Assembly: GCF_030052815.1 (NCBI RefSeq)
Contig: NC_079493.1
Location: forward strand, 120,615,132 to 120,679,131
Length of the DNA stretch: 64,000 nt
Source: Hevea brasiliensis
Lineage: Eukaryota > Streptophyta > Magnoliopsida > Malpighiales > Euphorbiaceae
Reading direction: 5' to 3'
In this document: positions 37,301 through 47,980 of the stretch, one piece after another
How positions within the stretch are numbered: position 1 is the stretch's first letter
Layout: every line of letters begins with the position of its first letter
Program-made: the position numbers and the translations under genes
The notes under the pieces: generated by a model
The model's input: only the letters and a program-made list of their open reading frames with translations
Told to the model about the DNA's origin: nothing
The model's database searches: none

Positions 37301-38416
37301 CAAAATAAACAAGAAAATAGGGTACCAGCAAAAAAGCCTGCAGACTAATAAAAAAGTGGACCAACAACAACAAAATAAAGAAGCCACAGACAAAGGGGCT
37401 ATAATCATCCGATCTATTGAATAATATAATTAATGGATGACTATTGTATCCATTAATGAAGACAATAATCATCTCCATTGACAAGGAATAAAATTGAATA
37501 CAATTGATACAGGACAATTAATAGCAACAATTTTCATCTTCTCCTAAAAATTTGGAGACTATTTCGATAATCCCCTGCAAATACTCACATTGTTCATGTA
37601 GATCTACCAATCCTTTTGCAATGCCTAAGGCGATCTCCATTCTGGTTGGCCAATCCACCGTTGATCTCGCATTTCCTGCTTTGTTATCCATGTTGGTAAT
37701 TAAGACCATAAAATCTATAACAGCTTATTTACCAGCACTTATTGATATTGTTGGTATAGCAAATGTGGATGCAAAATAAAGTAAAATATGCAAGCTAAAT
37801 AATCGAAAATGGATAGAATATATAAGGTGAGTTAATGGTGAAATTTTAACATATGACCATTGTGTGTATAACGGACAGATTTTGATCGTTGGTTATGATG
37901 GGACTCGCCTTAATCAGTAGCTATAATAAAACTGTTGTAAATACAATAGTTGTATTGAGTAATTTCTCAGGTTAACTAGGACGACCTTGAAACCTAATAC
38001 CTTAAATGTGGGCTTTACCATTGGTTCACCAATGTGGAAACTTTAGTAAGTTAAGATAAAGAGCATACCATGTAAATGAGATCTCAAGGATTTGTCCTCT
38101 GAAACGAACTCAAAAACAAGTAGTTTATTGCCTCCTTCATCGCAGTATCCAATCAGCTTAACAAGATTGTTGTGATGGACGCTACTACAAATGGCTTTCA
38201 TTTTCTCGAACGCATCTTCTTGCTTTCGAGGCATATGTGAAAATTTCTTGACTGTCACCTCATGATTGATTAGGTATCCCTTATAAACTTGACCTAAACT
38301 ACCCTTGCCAAGAAGGTTTTTCATGGAGAAACCTTCAGTCGCCTTTGTTAGTTGTTCATAAGTAAATATTTCCGGCTTGTGAATTTCGAGCCTCTCAATG
38401 CCACTCGATGAAGCAT
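34337..38416 (-). CDS. pseudokinase module, C-terminal part of the two-kinase gene
   Basis: The frame enters at 38416 after an AG acceptor and encodes [20 protein letters not shown], then the kinase entry and Gly-rich loop GKGSLGQV with Lys (VTVKKF, K374 of the joined model). The catalytic loop reads [13 protein letters not shown] where IIHRDIK..NILL is expected, so the catalytic Asp is lost. DFG is EYG (489-491). The activation-loop exon is 44 nt instead of about 80, again in frame. The helical C-lobe ([16 protein letters not shown]) and last exon ([14 protein letters not shown]) are intact to TAG at 34339-34337. The open frame with dead motifs fits a pseudokinase kept for binding. It has no obvious first exon of its own; ATG 38324 would be the only simple alternative start and would cut the N-lobe. 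Confidence 0.65.
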
Positions 38417-40831
38417 CTGCAATAATGTTGGCGAAATCAACATTAGTTTTTTTTTTTTTTTTTGGATAAATGAAGGAAAAGGAAATTTTTTAAAAAATAA
38501 AAATTAAGATAATTAATTTTAATGTGTAACTTTTTTTTTTTTTATCTGCACTCAATTTTAGTTGAGTAAAGACAGAGAATTAAGATTTTGAAAAGTATGT
38601 CATAGTTGACATAAAATGGACCTCTATTTATAGTACTGCGTCGCATTTCGTTATCAATCTTCTCAATCCATAAATTCTTTTCAAGCTTAGCTCCTTCAAG
38701 AAATCGAACAATCTACATGGCATAGCAATGGTAAAAAGATTATGAGCCAACTATATATGTAGGTCTCAATTTTTGAATACTATCTTTGACAGACATTAAT
38801 AACAAAATATAGCCAATTAATTGTTGATGTTTTACCTCTCTCATTGATGGACGAAACTCTGGTGGGTTATATACACAACCTTTGGCACAATATATTATTT
38901 TTTCCATTTCTCCTTTATCATACTTTTGCAATCTGACATCAACAAAGTCCTTATAATCTCCTTTCAAAGCCTGCGTAATTCGAGTCTTTGCCTGCAGGAT
39001 TGTGATAAAAAGGAAAAGAAATTCATTATTTTCTTTTTCATCATCAAAATTAAGCTTTAATTTTCAACCATATTTCCAGACGTATACTAATCTTACGAAT
39101 AACGTCTAAAATAATTTATCAAAAGTCTATCCCGTATATTTTTGTTGACAAGGTAGAATTAAAGCGAAATAATTTTTTCTTTAATGGCTAAATTCATTAT
39201 CGTCTTTCTCTTTCGCTTTTATATCATGCTTTAGTGCAGGGCCGATCTCACACCCCACGTCGGTGGGATATGAAAATGTTAAGGGTTTATATATTTTAGG
39301 CTAAAGGTAGTAATCTGAAATTTGCATTAGAGTTAAGACCATTAGTTTTGTCTTCTTATATAAATTATATATATTTTATTTGCTACTTATCATACCCAAT
39401 CAACGATTTTAACGCCTTCATGTAAAGGTTCTCTCCCCGTAATCAACTCTAGAAGTACCACACCGAAAGAGTAGACATCTGACTTAGTAGAAACCTTTCC
39501 AGAATATTCTGGATCCATATAACTGCAATTTAAAAAAAAACACAATGAAAATTAAACTTAAGAATTTTTTTTCTAAAAAATAAAAATCTTCATCAGAGAA
39601 ACCTAAAAACTGAGTTGTCTCTATTTTCATTTTATTTTATGTTATGTTTCTAATATTCCAAATATAGACCACAATGGTGCCTAAAAAATGGACCATCATA
39701 GCAATGCAATTAAGAAATAACAAGAAAATTGTATCTTACACTTCAGTCCCTTTAATCGTTCTAGAAAGATGAGTAATACTATCCGGAAAGTACAAGGCAA
39801 GTCCGAAATCTGCAAGCTGAATAAAATGAACTAAGTACATTAGTAGATTCACTGTTCTATGTGATTTAATATCATAGACAACCAAAAATAATAGAGTTGG
39901 CAGTTATGTAAGTAATGAGTTCACACCATTCAGCCAAAAAGCAAAATAATAATAATAATAATAATAATAAAAGTTGGCAACCATAGTGAATCCAACTATG
40001 AAATTAATGAGTTTACTCAAAAGAAAATTATGGCATTAAACTCAGGGTTCCACTATGTTGAGTTTAATCATATTAATTGAAACTTTTATATGCTATTAAA
40101 TTATCTTACCTTTGGTTTAAAATTTTTATTAAGAAGAATATTATCTGATTTGATATCTTGGTGTATGATGGGGGTTCGCCTGAAAAACATATATATGTAC
40201 AGTGAAGTTAAAAAACTTTAAAAAGAAATGAGAAAATAGCTAGATAAAATCTCAATAGCTGAAAATCCTAACATTTAGCAAGCAGGAGATATTATATCAA
40301 TTACTCACAGTGATTGTGCAGATATTCTAATCCAAGAGCACAGCCTTTGGCGATATCGATTCTTTTTGACCAATCTAAAATGTTTTTTCCTATGATACCA
40401 CGCGATTCTTAATGGTTAGTTTTAATTTCAATATCATATTTGTTATTTGTGTAAATGAAAACTTACGACAGGAAAAAAGATTCACCATGTAAATGAGACT
40501 TCAAGGACCCATTGGGAAGATACTCTAAAACAAGCAATCCATTGGCTCCGTCAATGCAGTATCCAACCAGTTTAACAAGATTTTTGTGACTGACACTGCT
40601 AATGACCCTGATCTCGTGCTCCAATTCTTCTTTCTGTACATCGGGAAGATACCTTAGTTTCTTGATAGCACGGATTTCATCGTCTAGGAAAGCCCAAAAG
40701 ACTTGACCAAAACCACCCTCGCCAAGGTGGAACTGGTTGGAGAACTTGCCAGTTGCTTTTGCTAGCTCTTTATAAGTATACTTACTCAGCCCAATTGTAC
40801 CCTTTGATCCGTTAGGTGCCTGAGTGGCCAT
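34337..40831 (-). CDS. predicted two-kinase (tandem kinase-pseudokinase) gene
   Basis: Fourteen exons with GT/AG borders join into 604 codons plus stop without a break. Exons: 40831-40486, 40389-40305, 40179-40110, 39816-39740, 39522-39396, 38991-38836, 38712-38622, 38416-38069, 37675-37589, 36989-36919, 36762-36719, 35676-35568, 34734-34576, 34381-34337. The intron joining the two kinase modules (38621-38417, 205 bp) is phase 1 on both sides, but its donor (AGAG/GTCCAT) is weak. Without that intron, the first module would end alone at a stop at 38542 as a 343-residue kinase. No signal peptide or transmembrane segment is seen, so a cytoplasmic protein is inferred. Kinase-pseudokinase tandem proteins are known in plants, several as disease-resistance factors. 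Confidence 0.6.
35810..35822. repeat. LINE target-site duplication, left copy
   Basis: ATAAACCACACTT is repeated exactly at 36252-36264, on the far side of the LINE fragment. Confidence 0.8.
35823..36251 (-). mobile_element. 5'-truncated LINE insertion with 13-bp target duplication
   Basis: The segment is flanked by ATAAACCACACTT at 35810-35822 and 36252-36264. On the - strand it ends in TTTATTAATAAAA-like sequence and an A-rich tail. Its - strand start encodes [20 protein letters not shown], which resembles the RNase H end of plant LINE ORF2. It sits in the intron between exons 4 and 5 of the pseudokinase module. Confidence 0.75.
36252..36264. repeat. LINE target-site duplication, right copy
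   Basis: Identical 13 bases to 35810-35822. Confidence 0.8.
37147..37426 (-). mobile_element. second LINE 3'-end fragment
   Basis: In + orientation it starts with poly-T, then AAGCAATTGATTTTATTAAT; read on the - strand this is the TTTATTAATAAAATCAATTGCTT plus poly-A end typical of plant LINEs. It shares ATAGGTTTCT...AACTTA with the LINE fragment at 35.8 kb. TAATTAATG flanks it at 37138-37146 and 37427-37435, but this repeat is simple enough to be chance. It lies in the intron between exons 2 and 3 of the pseudokinase module. Confidence 0.65.
38542..40831 (-). CDS. PERK/RLCK-like kinase, first module of the two-kinase gene
   Basis: ATG 40831 starts [20 protein letters not shown], followed by the usual kinase entry [12 protein letters not shown]. 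The Gly-rich loop GEGGFGQV is at residues 37-44 and the ATP-binding Lys is K57 (RAIKK). The catalytic loop reads [13 protein letters not shown] (H150-Q-D152), so the Arg of the RD class is absent, and DFG is intact at 170-172. The P+1 region reads DPE instead of APE. All seven exons keep frame: 346, 85, 70, 77, 127 and 156 nt, then either 91 nt (spliced onward) or 171 nt (to stop TAA at 38542). The module should bind ATP and phosphorylate proteins. Closest family by motif is the PERK/RLCK group of Ser/Thr kinases. Confidence 0.8.
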
Positions 40832-41100
40832 CGATTTAAACTTGCAGTAGTCACTCCAGTTTTGCTATACCAAGACCGCTACAACAGAAGTGGGTGGCAA
40901 CATCGTATAAGAGAGGTTTCTTGCAAGTTACAGTTCTATAGAGAGAGAAGCGGCGCGGCGGCGGGGGGCGTGTGGGTGTTGGGTTGATGGGGGTTGGTTT
41001 TGGGAGAGAGGATTATGGTGTGTATGGAGCTCCTCTTCTTTGGTTTAATATCAGGAAGTAGCTTCTCAGGTTCTCGGTTAACCCTTTTTTTTTTTGTAAA
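40832..41100 (-). promoter_or_regulatory. leader and putative core promoter of the two-kinase gene
   Basis: Upstream of ATG 40831 lies an unusually GC- and C-rich patch (about 40950-41000; on the - strand CCCCCCGCCGCCGCGCCGC) within very AT-rich DNA. It is flanked by CT-rich sequence. Such pyrimidine-rich leaders are common near plant transcription starts. No TATA box is clear enough to call. Confidence 0.4.
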
Positions 41101-43756
41101 TATTTTACATAGACGTTGACCGTAGAAGTAGCAGCTCCTGGGCCCACTCTATTTCTTTATAGGAATAAAAAATTAATTTGTACATATATTGTATCAAATA
41201 TGTAAAAATATTTCAAATGCATTAAAAAATAATATACGTTATATTTATAAATTTTAATTTTTTTAAAATATTAAAAATTGATTTTTTTTGTATTTGAGAG
41301 AACTTTTAGTTATATTAAAATAAAAATTATTGATAATAGTCATCTAATATTAAAAAATAATACAGTCAACACTAAAAAAAATGATTTCTTGAAAAATAGA
41401 ATAATTTGCCCTAATATTCAATCTAATTACATGAGAGCATCTTGTGCCTTATTGTCGGTTAAATTACCGAATAAAAAACTAAAATATATTTAGGGAAAAT
41501 AAAAATTAAATTAAATCAAATTAAAATATTCTCTTCAATTTTTTTTTTTTTTTTATCTAAAATCATCCGCTGTCATTCTCCTTTCCAATCCATTATTGTA
41601 GAGTAGAGTTTTATGCCATTGAAGATTTAGAAAATGTTAAATTGATGAGCAGATCCGAAGCTCTGTAGAAGCAAAGACTTTATCGAAAATCTATTTTAAG
41701 ATTTCAAAGATCCAACCCATTTAAAGGTATTAAAAAAAAATAAAAGGCAAGATCTAACCGGTGAATCAATTTGAACATGAGGACCCATCTCCTCACATGC
41801 CAGGCTACCTAATATTGACTAAATCCTTCGCACTCTTGAATATTATTGCATTAAAGCACATTTGTTAAATAAAACTGGGAGGGGAGAAGAATAGAGAAAG
41901 AGGGTGGAGCATAGTTTTCAAAATTAAAATGGATCGGATCGATTGAAACAGGTTAATCGGGAATTAAATCAAGGCATCATTAATTAGTCTAATAAATAAA
42001 TTATTTAATTTAACATATTATTTATTTACGACTGTGTCATTTACAATATTATTATGGCGTGAATTATGAGATGGGTCTTATTTATATTTTATATGATAAA
42101 ATTTATCTCATATGAATGAGACATACACATATTCAGATGTAGCCAGCCATTTTATAATTTAAGTTTTCTCTAAAACCAAGTACAAGTTGTCTTCAACAGC
42201 AATGTAAATACACCAAAGAATACTTTAAATTTGAAGTTATATATATATATATATTAGCAAGTTGTCATTTTTTAAAAAACAAGTTGTCTTTATTGATTAA
42301 TGACTTCTAAGAAGTACTTATTTATAAACTGAGTTATTGAAGTTGTGATGTTGCTATTATATAGATTAGTCAAGAACGCGTATCCCTTTTGAAAAATAAA
42401 ATAATAAACAACAATGCATCCATCTATAATGACATAAATGCCTGCACGTTAAGCCTTCTCGACTTATTCTGTTCATATTATAACATATAGACATGACCTA
42501 AATACATATAAATTATAACTACTTTTGATTCAACACTTCTTTTTAATTGCAAATAATTAAGGGATTATTTATTCTACTGTTTAAGTTAATTTTAATTTCA
42601 ATTATTTTCACTAATTAACACTGTTGAAATATGTTTTTCTATATAAAATTATAGTGATCATTAATCCTTAATAGTTGATTATTGTTACTGGTGGTCGATA
42701 GTTAATTCCTCATATTTGTTGATTATTTAATAAAATTTTATTAATAGTAGTTATTATTATGTCAAAAGATCATTAAAGATGTAACTTATTTTAAAATATA
42801 TTTCACTTTAATTTTTCTATAATGTGTTATAAAAATCATAATAGAAAATAATAATAATAAAATTATATTTAACTTTGAGTAAATATATTTATAATAAATA
42901 TTCATTTTTCATTTTTCTTTATCATATTTTGGTTTTATATGGTAATTAAAAAAATAATTGGATAATCTTATTTTTATAAAAATATACTATTAATTGATTA
43001 AATTATCTTTTAAATAAAGAATAAAATTGAAAAAAAATTAATACACTCTAATTTTCTAAATGCGATAAATAATTTTGAATAAAAAATCTCAAATACAATA
43101 AATAAAGATAAAAAAATAATTTTTTACTGTAAATATAAATAACTCAATTATTTCATTCAATATTTAAAATGTTTTAATACTTAATCATAAATTTTATGTT
43201 TATAAATAATTTTATTATTTATAAAAATCAATTAATTTTTAAAATTTTATTATGTTTATCCGCTCTTATTTGATGATTTTTAGAAATTATTTTATCTAAA
43301 ATTATTTATCATTTTGAAATAATTAAAAAATATTAATTAAATTTTTTTAATTTTACCCTTATCTCTATTAATATAATAATTATTTTATAATATTTTAAAA
43401 CTCATCTTATCACATTTTTTCTCTTTTTAAATTAAGTGAAATAAAAGGTAATTTAGTTAAATTAAAAATATTTTATTATAATTTAGATGATTAATTACTT
43501 CTTAATTATTGTGCAAAAATCTTAAACGATAGATAAAAGTAGACAATAAAGTAATTATTAAAGACTAAAAAGCTATCTACGGATCTCTAATAGTTAATTA
43601 AAATATCATTTTGTGGATTGTGATTATATTTATCAATTTTTCTAATGAGTGCAACACTACACTTATTAAAATTTATTAAATATTTTTATTTATTACTAAT
43701 ATTGAAATTATCAATATTACTTATAAATGTGAATGTGCAATATCACATAAAAAATA

Positions 43757-44040
43757 CTCCCTCTATCCATAAATAATAGCCATATTTAAAATTTTTATAA
43801 AGATTAAGAAAATGATTGGATAACTCATTTTCATAAAAAAAAAAAAAACTAATAATTTACATATTACCATTTATCTAAATTGAATAATTACTTTAATATT
43901 ATTTTCTCTCTCCACTAATAATTTATAGAGATAAAGTGTAAAATTGAAAAGAAATACTTAATTCTCCTTGATCTTCTAAATGTGATAGATAATTTTAGAC
44001 AAAATAAAAAGTTAAATATGACTATTATTTATGGACATAT
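43757..44040. mobile_element. MITE-like element with Stowaway-type ends
   Basis: The left end CTCCCTCTATCCATAAATAA is preceded by TA and resembles the CTCCCTCCGT ends of Stowaway MITEs. The right end, read inverted, gives TGTCCATAAATAATAGTCAT against CATAAATAATAGCCATATTT at the left. Length is about 284 bp, with no ORF. The outermost bases of the right end are poorly preserved. Confidence 0.6.
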
Positions 44041-44073
44041 TAATAATAAATAAACATATTTAATGAAAACATA

Positions 44074-44380
44074 GTCCCTCTATCTTCTTTTATCTGTCCT
44101 TTTTTAAAACTTTTTTAAAATTATTTGTCATTTTAAAAAGATTAAAAAGTATTAATTTTTTTTTCAATTTTACCTTAATCTCTACTAAATTACCTTTTAT
44201 TTTACCTAAATAAGAGAAAAGTGATAAGATGGGTGATAAAAAATTGTAGAAATAATTATTATTCTTAATAGACATAAAGGTAAAATTTTAAAAATAATAA
44301 TGCACTTTAATCATATCAAAATGATAAATAATTTTAGACAAAATAATTTTTAAAAAGTAACAGATTAAAATGAATAAAAA
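44074..44380. mobile_element. second MITE-like element
   Basis: The left end reads GTCCCTCTATCTTCTTTTAT followed by CTGTCC. The right end, read inverted, matches imperfectly over about 45 bp (ATTTTAATCTGTTACTTTTT, then AAAAATTATTTTGTC). It directly neighbours the other MITE-like element and shares internal words such as GATAAATAATTTTAGACAAA. Confidence 0.5.
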
Positions 44381-44464
44381 TAATATAATTTAGGTGATTT
44401 TATTACTTATTTAATTGCCATACAAAAATATTAAAGGACAAAATAACCACCATGTAACATTAAT

Positions 44465-44545
44465 CAAGCCCGTTTCTTGTCATCAAGTCTCAAGTAGACA
44501 AGTCTAAGGTAGGTGCCTAACTTCTCATAAGTAAGATTTATTAAT
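44465..44545. repeat. 3'-flanking segment, partial copy 2 of 3
   Basis: It contains GTTTCTTGTCATCAAGTCTC, GTAGGTGCCTAACTTCTC and TAAGTAAGATTTATTAATGT, matching GTTTCTTGTGATCAAGTAGT, GTCGGTGCCTGACTTCCC and GAGTAAGATTTCTTAATGTA at 56003-56075. It lies 1.1 kb downstream of the last exon of the three-kinase gene. Confidence 0.7.
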
Positions 44546-45658
44546 GTAAAGCAAGGGGCTAATTATTAATAGTATGTCATCTAGAGATTAACTTGATCCA
44601 TATTTAATGTAAATCAATGGTGATAATAAAGTCATTTCATGAATAAAAATTAAGTCATTTTATTAAAATGTCTTTTAAACTATTTTTATTAGAAAATATA
44701 GGAGTTTAAACTTTGAATTTCAAATTATATCATAATTTTATTGTAGTTACAAGTTTCAATATAAATTACAACTCTCATTTTAGAAAATAACTTCTTTTTT
44801 TTTTTTTTTTTCCCTCTTCCTGGTAAGAGTAGTCACATGCATCGCGTATTTGTTTAATCATAGAAAATAAAATTTCTTACTCTTGTTACGTTTTTTTTTT
44901 TAATTAAGTTTTTATATTTAAAAAATTATTTATCTAAATTTAAAAATATTTAAAAATAAAAATAAAAATAAATAATATATTTTAATTTAACTGTACAATA
45001 CATATTACTTACGAATGATAATTTGAATTTAAACTGATTACATTGATTCAATTAAATTAAATAAATTAATGTAATATAATAATAAATAATTAATTAATGT
45101 TATAATTTTAAATAAATTTAATTAACTCAATTAAAAACTTAACTAACTAAAATATATTATCAATGTGACATGTTAAATACTCAATTAATTTAATTAATTA
45201 AAATTATATTAAATTGAGTCATTTAAATGATAATTGTCACAATTAACTAAAAGTATATATGATCAATGTGACATTGCACATAATTAACTGATTCAATATT
45301 TACTCAATTAAAATATCAATTAACTAAAATATATGATCAACTATGACATGTCACTTAAGCTCGTGCTCCAAAAAATTTTTGACAAATTAAACCTGAGCTC
45401 TTTAAAGTTCAACTCAGCTCGGCTCGATTGGTTTATAGCCCTATCTGAAATCAATAGTTATAACTCAAAAAAAAAAAAAATCCAAATCTTATTCTTAAAG
45501 TCTTAAATGAAAATTTTGATAAGAAGCTCAAAGTGTAACTTGTGCAACCACAACCTTCCTATTAAATTTTTAACGTCACACAAGCAAGTTTTAATTTTTA
45601 AAGAAAATGAATAACCGGAATGAAGGCTAGTTTGCTGGATTATTCCCATCGAACTAAG

Positions 45659-47980
45659 TCATCTGTTGTTCAGATTCAGAAACATGATTGTTTCTTCCAG
45701 ACTTTTACGTCCTTCCAGAACTTCAAGTATCTGCTTTGCACAAACATGGAAAAAAGGGTACTTTATTATGTATTTAGTACTCCAAATTAATCAGATTGAT
45801 AGAAGAAAGATAAAGTAATAGAATATATCGAGCTTGTTGTGGAATTACCCGACTCATTGGTGGCCTACGTTGTGGATCATCATGTACACAAGCTAAAACA
45901 CAAGCAACCATTTGATCCATTTGTTGAGGGTCATAGTACCCCTGTAATTCCTCATCGACAAAATTGGACATGTCCTTGCCTTCGAACAAACTTTTTGAGA
46001 GCATGGGCTTAGCCTAAATATTAATACATGAAATTAAAGGATTGTTATACTAGTTGAGCTCTAAACAGAGCTCTTCTTTTCGTCAAAGTGATAAAAAAAA
46101 AATGAATAAAAAATGATTTGTCAAACGGAAATAGGTTGAATTTTTCTTATGACCAATATTCTTACGTAGATTGCGATTTTAGACTTAGATTAGTTGAGAA
46201 ACAACTACGTACCCATTTAACCATGTTAGTGTGCCCACTGAAATGACCAACAGGTTGTTTCCCGGTAATCAACTCCAAAAGAATTACACCAAAGGAATAA
46301 ATGTCAAGCTTATCAGTAAGCTTGTTGGTAGTTTGATATTCAGGAGCCATGTAACTGCAGTTAGAGTTGGAAAGTGCATGAGATATGAGAAAAACAGTTA
46401 AAAGAAATAGGATTTTTCTTACCTAAACTTGATTCACTCTGAACTCAAGATACAAAATATATGGTGAAACTCATTTATTAAATACATAGATTCCATATGT
46501 TTGTATTTTAAGTCCATAATGAACCAGATACAAGCAACAATTTGCTCAAGAAATATAGTTCCAAAACTCCATAATTTTTCTATTCCTAGTGGAAATATAT
46601 ATATGCTAAGATTCTTGTCTTTCTTTTTCTATTCCTAACAAGATGCCAAAAGTCCATCTCATAGCTGCAATATAATTTTTCTCATGCACAAAAAAAAAAT
46701 TTTTTAAAAAAATTATGTACCCAGAATTTATCATGATTTGGCTGATAGAGAGATGAGTTAAAGAATCCGGGAAAATCTTGGCACTTCCAAACTCTGCAAG
46801 CTAAACACAAATGTTTCACTTAGATTTATTGCATTTTGTAGTTTAGTATCACACACAAACAGAATAAAGTTACTTCTTTAGTTTAATATTCTGATTTATA
46901 ATTGATCACACAATTTTAGACATCTCACTACTACAATATAGTTATAAGTTGCGAAAATTTCAGTCCTTCAAAAGAAGAAAATCATCAATAAACTAAAGAC
47001 GATTATAAAACAAAATTTAGCAAATTCAGACAGCATGGTACCCTTATAACAACCTAAGAGGTTCAGGTTTCGAATCCCCATATTATACACCAAAAAACTA
47101 CATGCCTAAATATATGAAAAAGGATCACTTTGAAAACGTTTAATCAATAATATTACCTACCTTTGGTATAAATTTATCATTAAGAAGAATATTATCTGAC
47201 TTAACATACAAATGTAAAATTTTGTGTCCACCTGCAAATAAATACATCACAAAAGGAAGGGAAATCAACACCAGCATTTTAATTTTGAAAACGAATCAAT
47301 ACCTAAAAAAAAAAAAAGTAAAATAAAATAAATGAGGAATAAATTAAGGCTTAGTAAACAAGATATAAGCTTCCATATAAGGTATACTCACTGTCTTCAT
47401 GCATATATTTTAATCCTTTCGCTGAGCCTATGGCGATTTTCATTCTATTTGACCAGTTTATTGTGGAACTCCCACTTTCTGCAGTATTATTAATATCTTT
47501 TAGACCACCATAAAATTTGGATAATAACATTTTAGAAGTCTCAAATTAGAAAGGTAAGCAAGAAATATATAAATAAGTAGAAGGATGTTTGTGGGATTGT
47601 CTCACCATGTAAATGAAATTTCAAGGAATTGTTGGGAACGAACTCAAAAACAAGCAGTCTATTGTCATCATCGTCACTGCAGTATCCAATTAGATTAACA
47701 ATATTTCGATGATAAACATTGCTAATGGCCATAATCTCCTTCTTGAATTCATCTTTTTGCTGTTGAGAGAGCTCGTATCTAAGTCTCTTAATTGCCACCC
47801 TTTGATCACTATTTGGAAGCACTCCCTCATAGACTGGACACAAATCATGCTGTCGAAGAAGGTGGGCTCCAGAGAAACTTCCAGCCGCCGTTGCTAGATC
47901 ACCAAAATCAAATTTCTTCAGCAACGAAGGACGCTTCATCATTTCCGGTTTATATGGCTTTCCGGCTATGTAGTTAATAT
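45659..47980 (-). CDS. pseudokinase module 3 of the three-kinase gene
   Basis: The frame enters at 47980 ([20 protein letters not shown]). The Gly-rich loop is lost ([13 protein letters not shown]), although the ATP Lys remains (VAIKRL, K739). The catalytic loop reads [14 protein letters not shown], so HRD is HLY and the catalytic Asp is gone; DFG is EFG (855-857). The C-lobe is well preserved with APEY ([12 protein letters not shown]), [18 protein letters not shown] and a final exon [13 protein letters not shown] to TGA at 45661-45659. All seven exons keep frame, which argues against simple decay. ATG 47942 would be an alternative separate start. Confidence 0.7.

Larger units (their letters stand above)
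41101..45658. other. AT-rich intergenic region with MITE-like elements
   Basis: 4.5 kb between the two multi-kinase genes with no supported gene. It holds two MITE-like inverted-repeat elements (43757-44040 and about 44074-44380), an AT microsatellite at 42238-42254, and the partial 3'-flanking copy at 44465-44545. Long stretches are nearly pure A/T. Confidence 0.6.

Noticed and set aside
34337..38416. Plain pseudogene call for the 34.3-38.4 kb kinase
   Set aside because: All exons keep frame and splice borders; only catalytic residues are changed, which fits a pseudokinase better than a dead gene.
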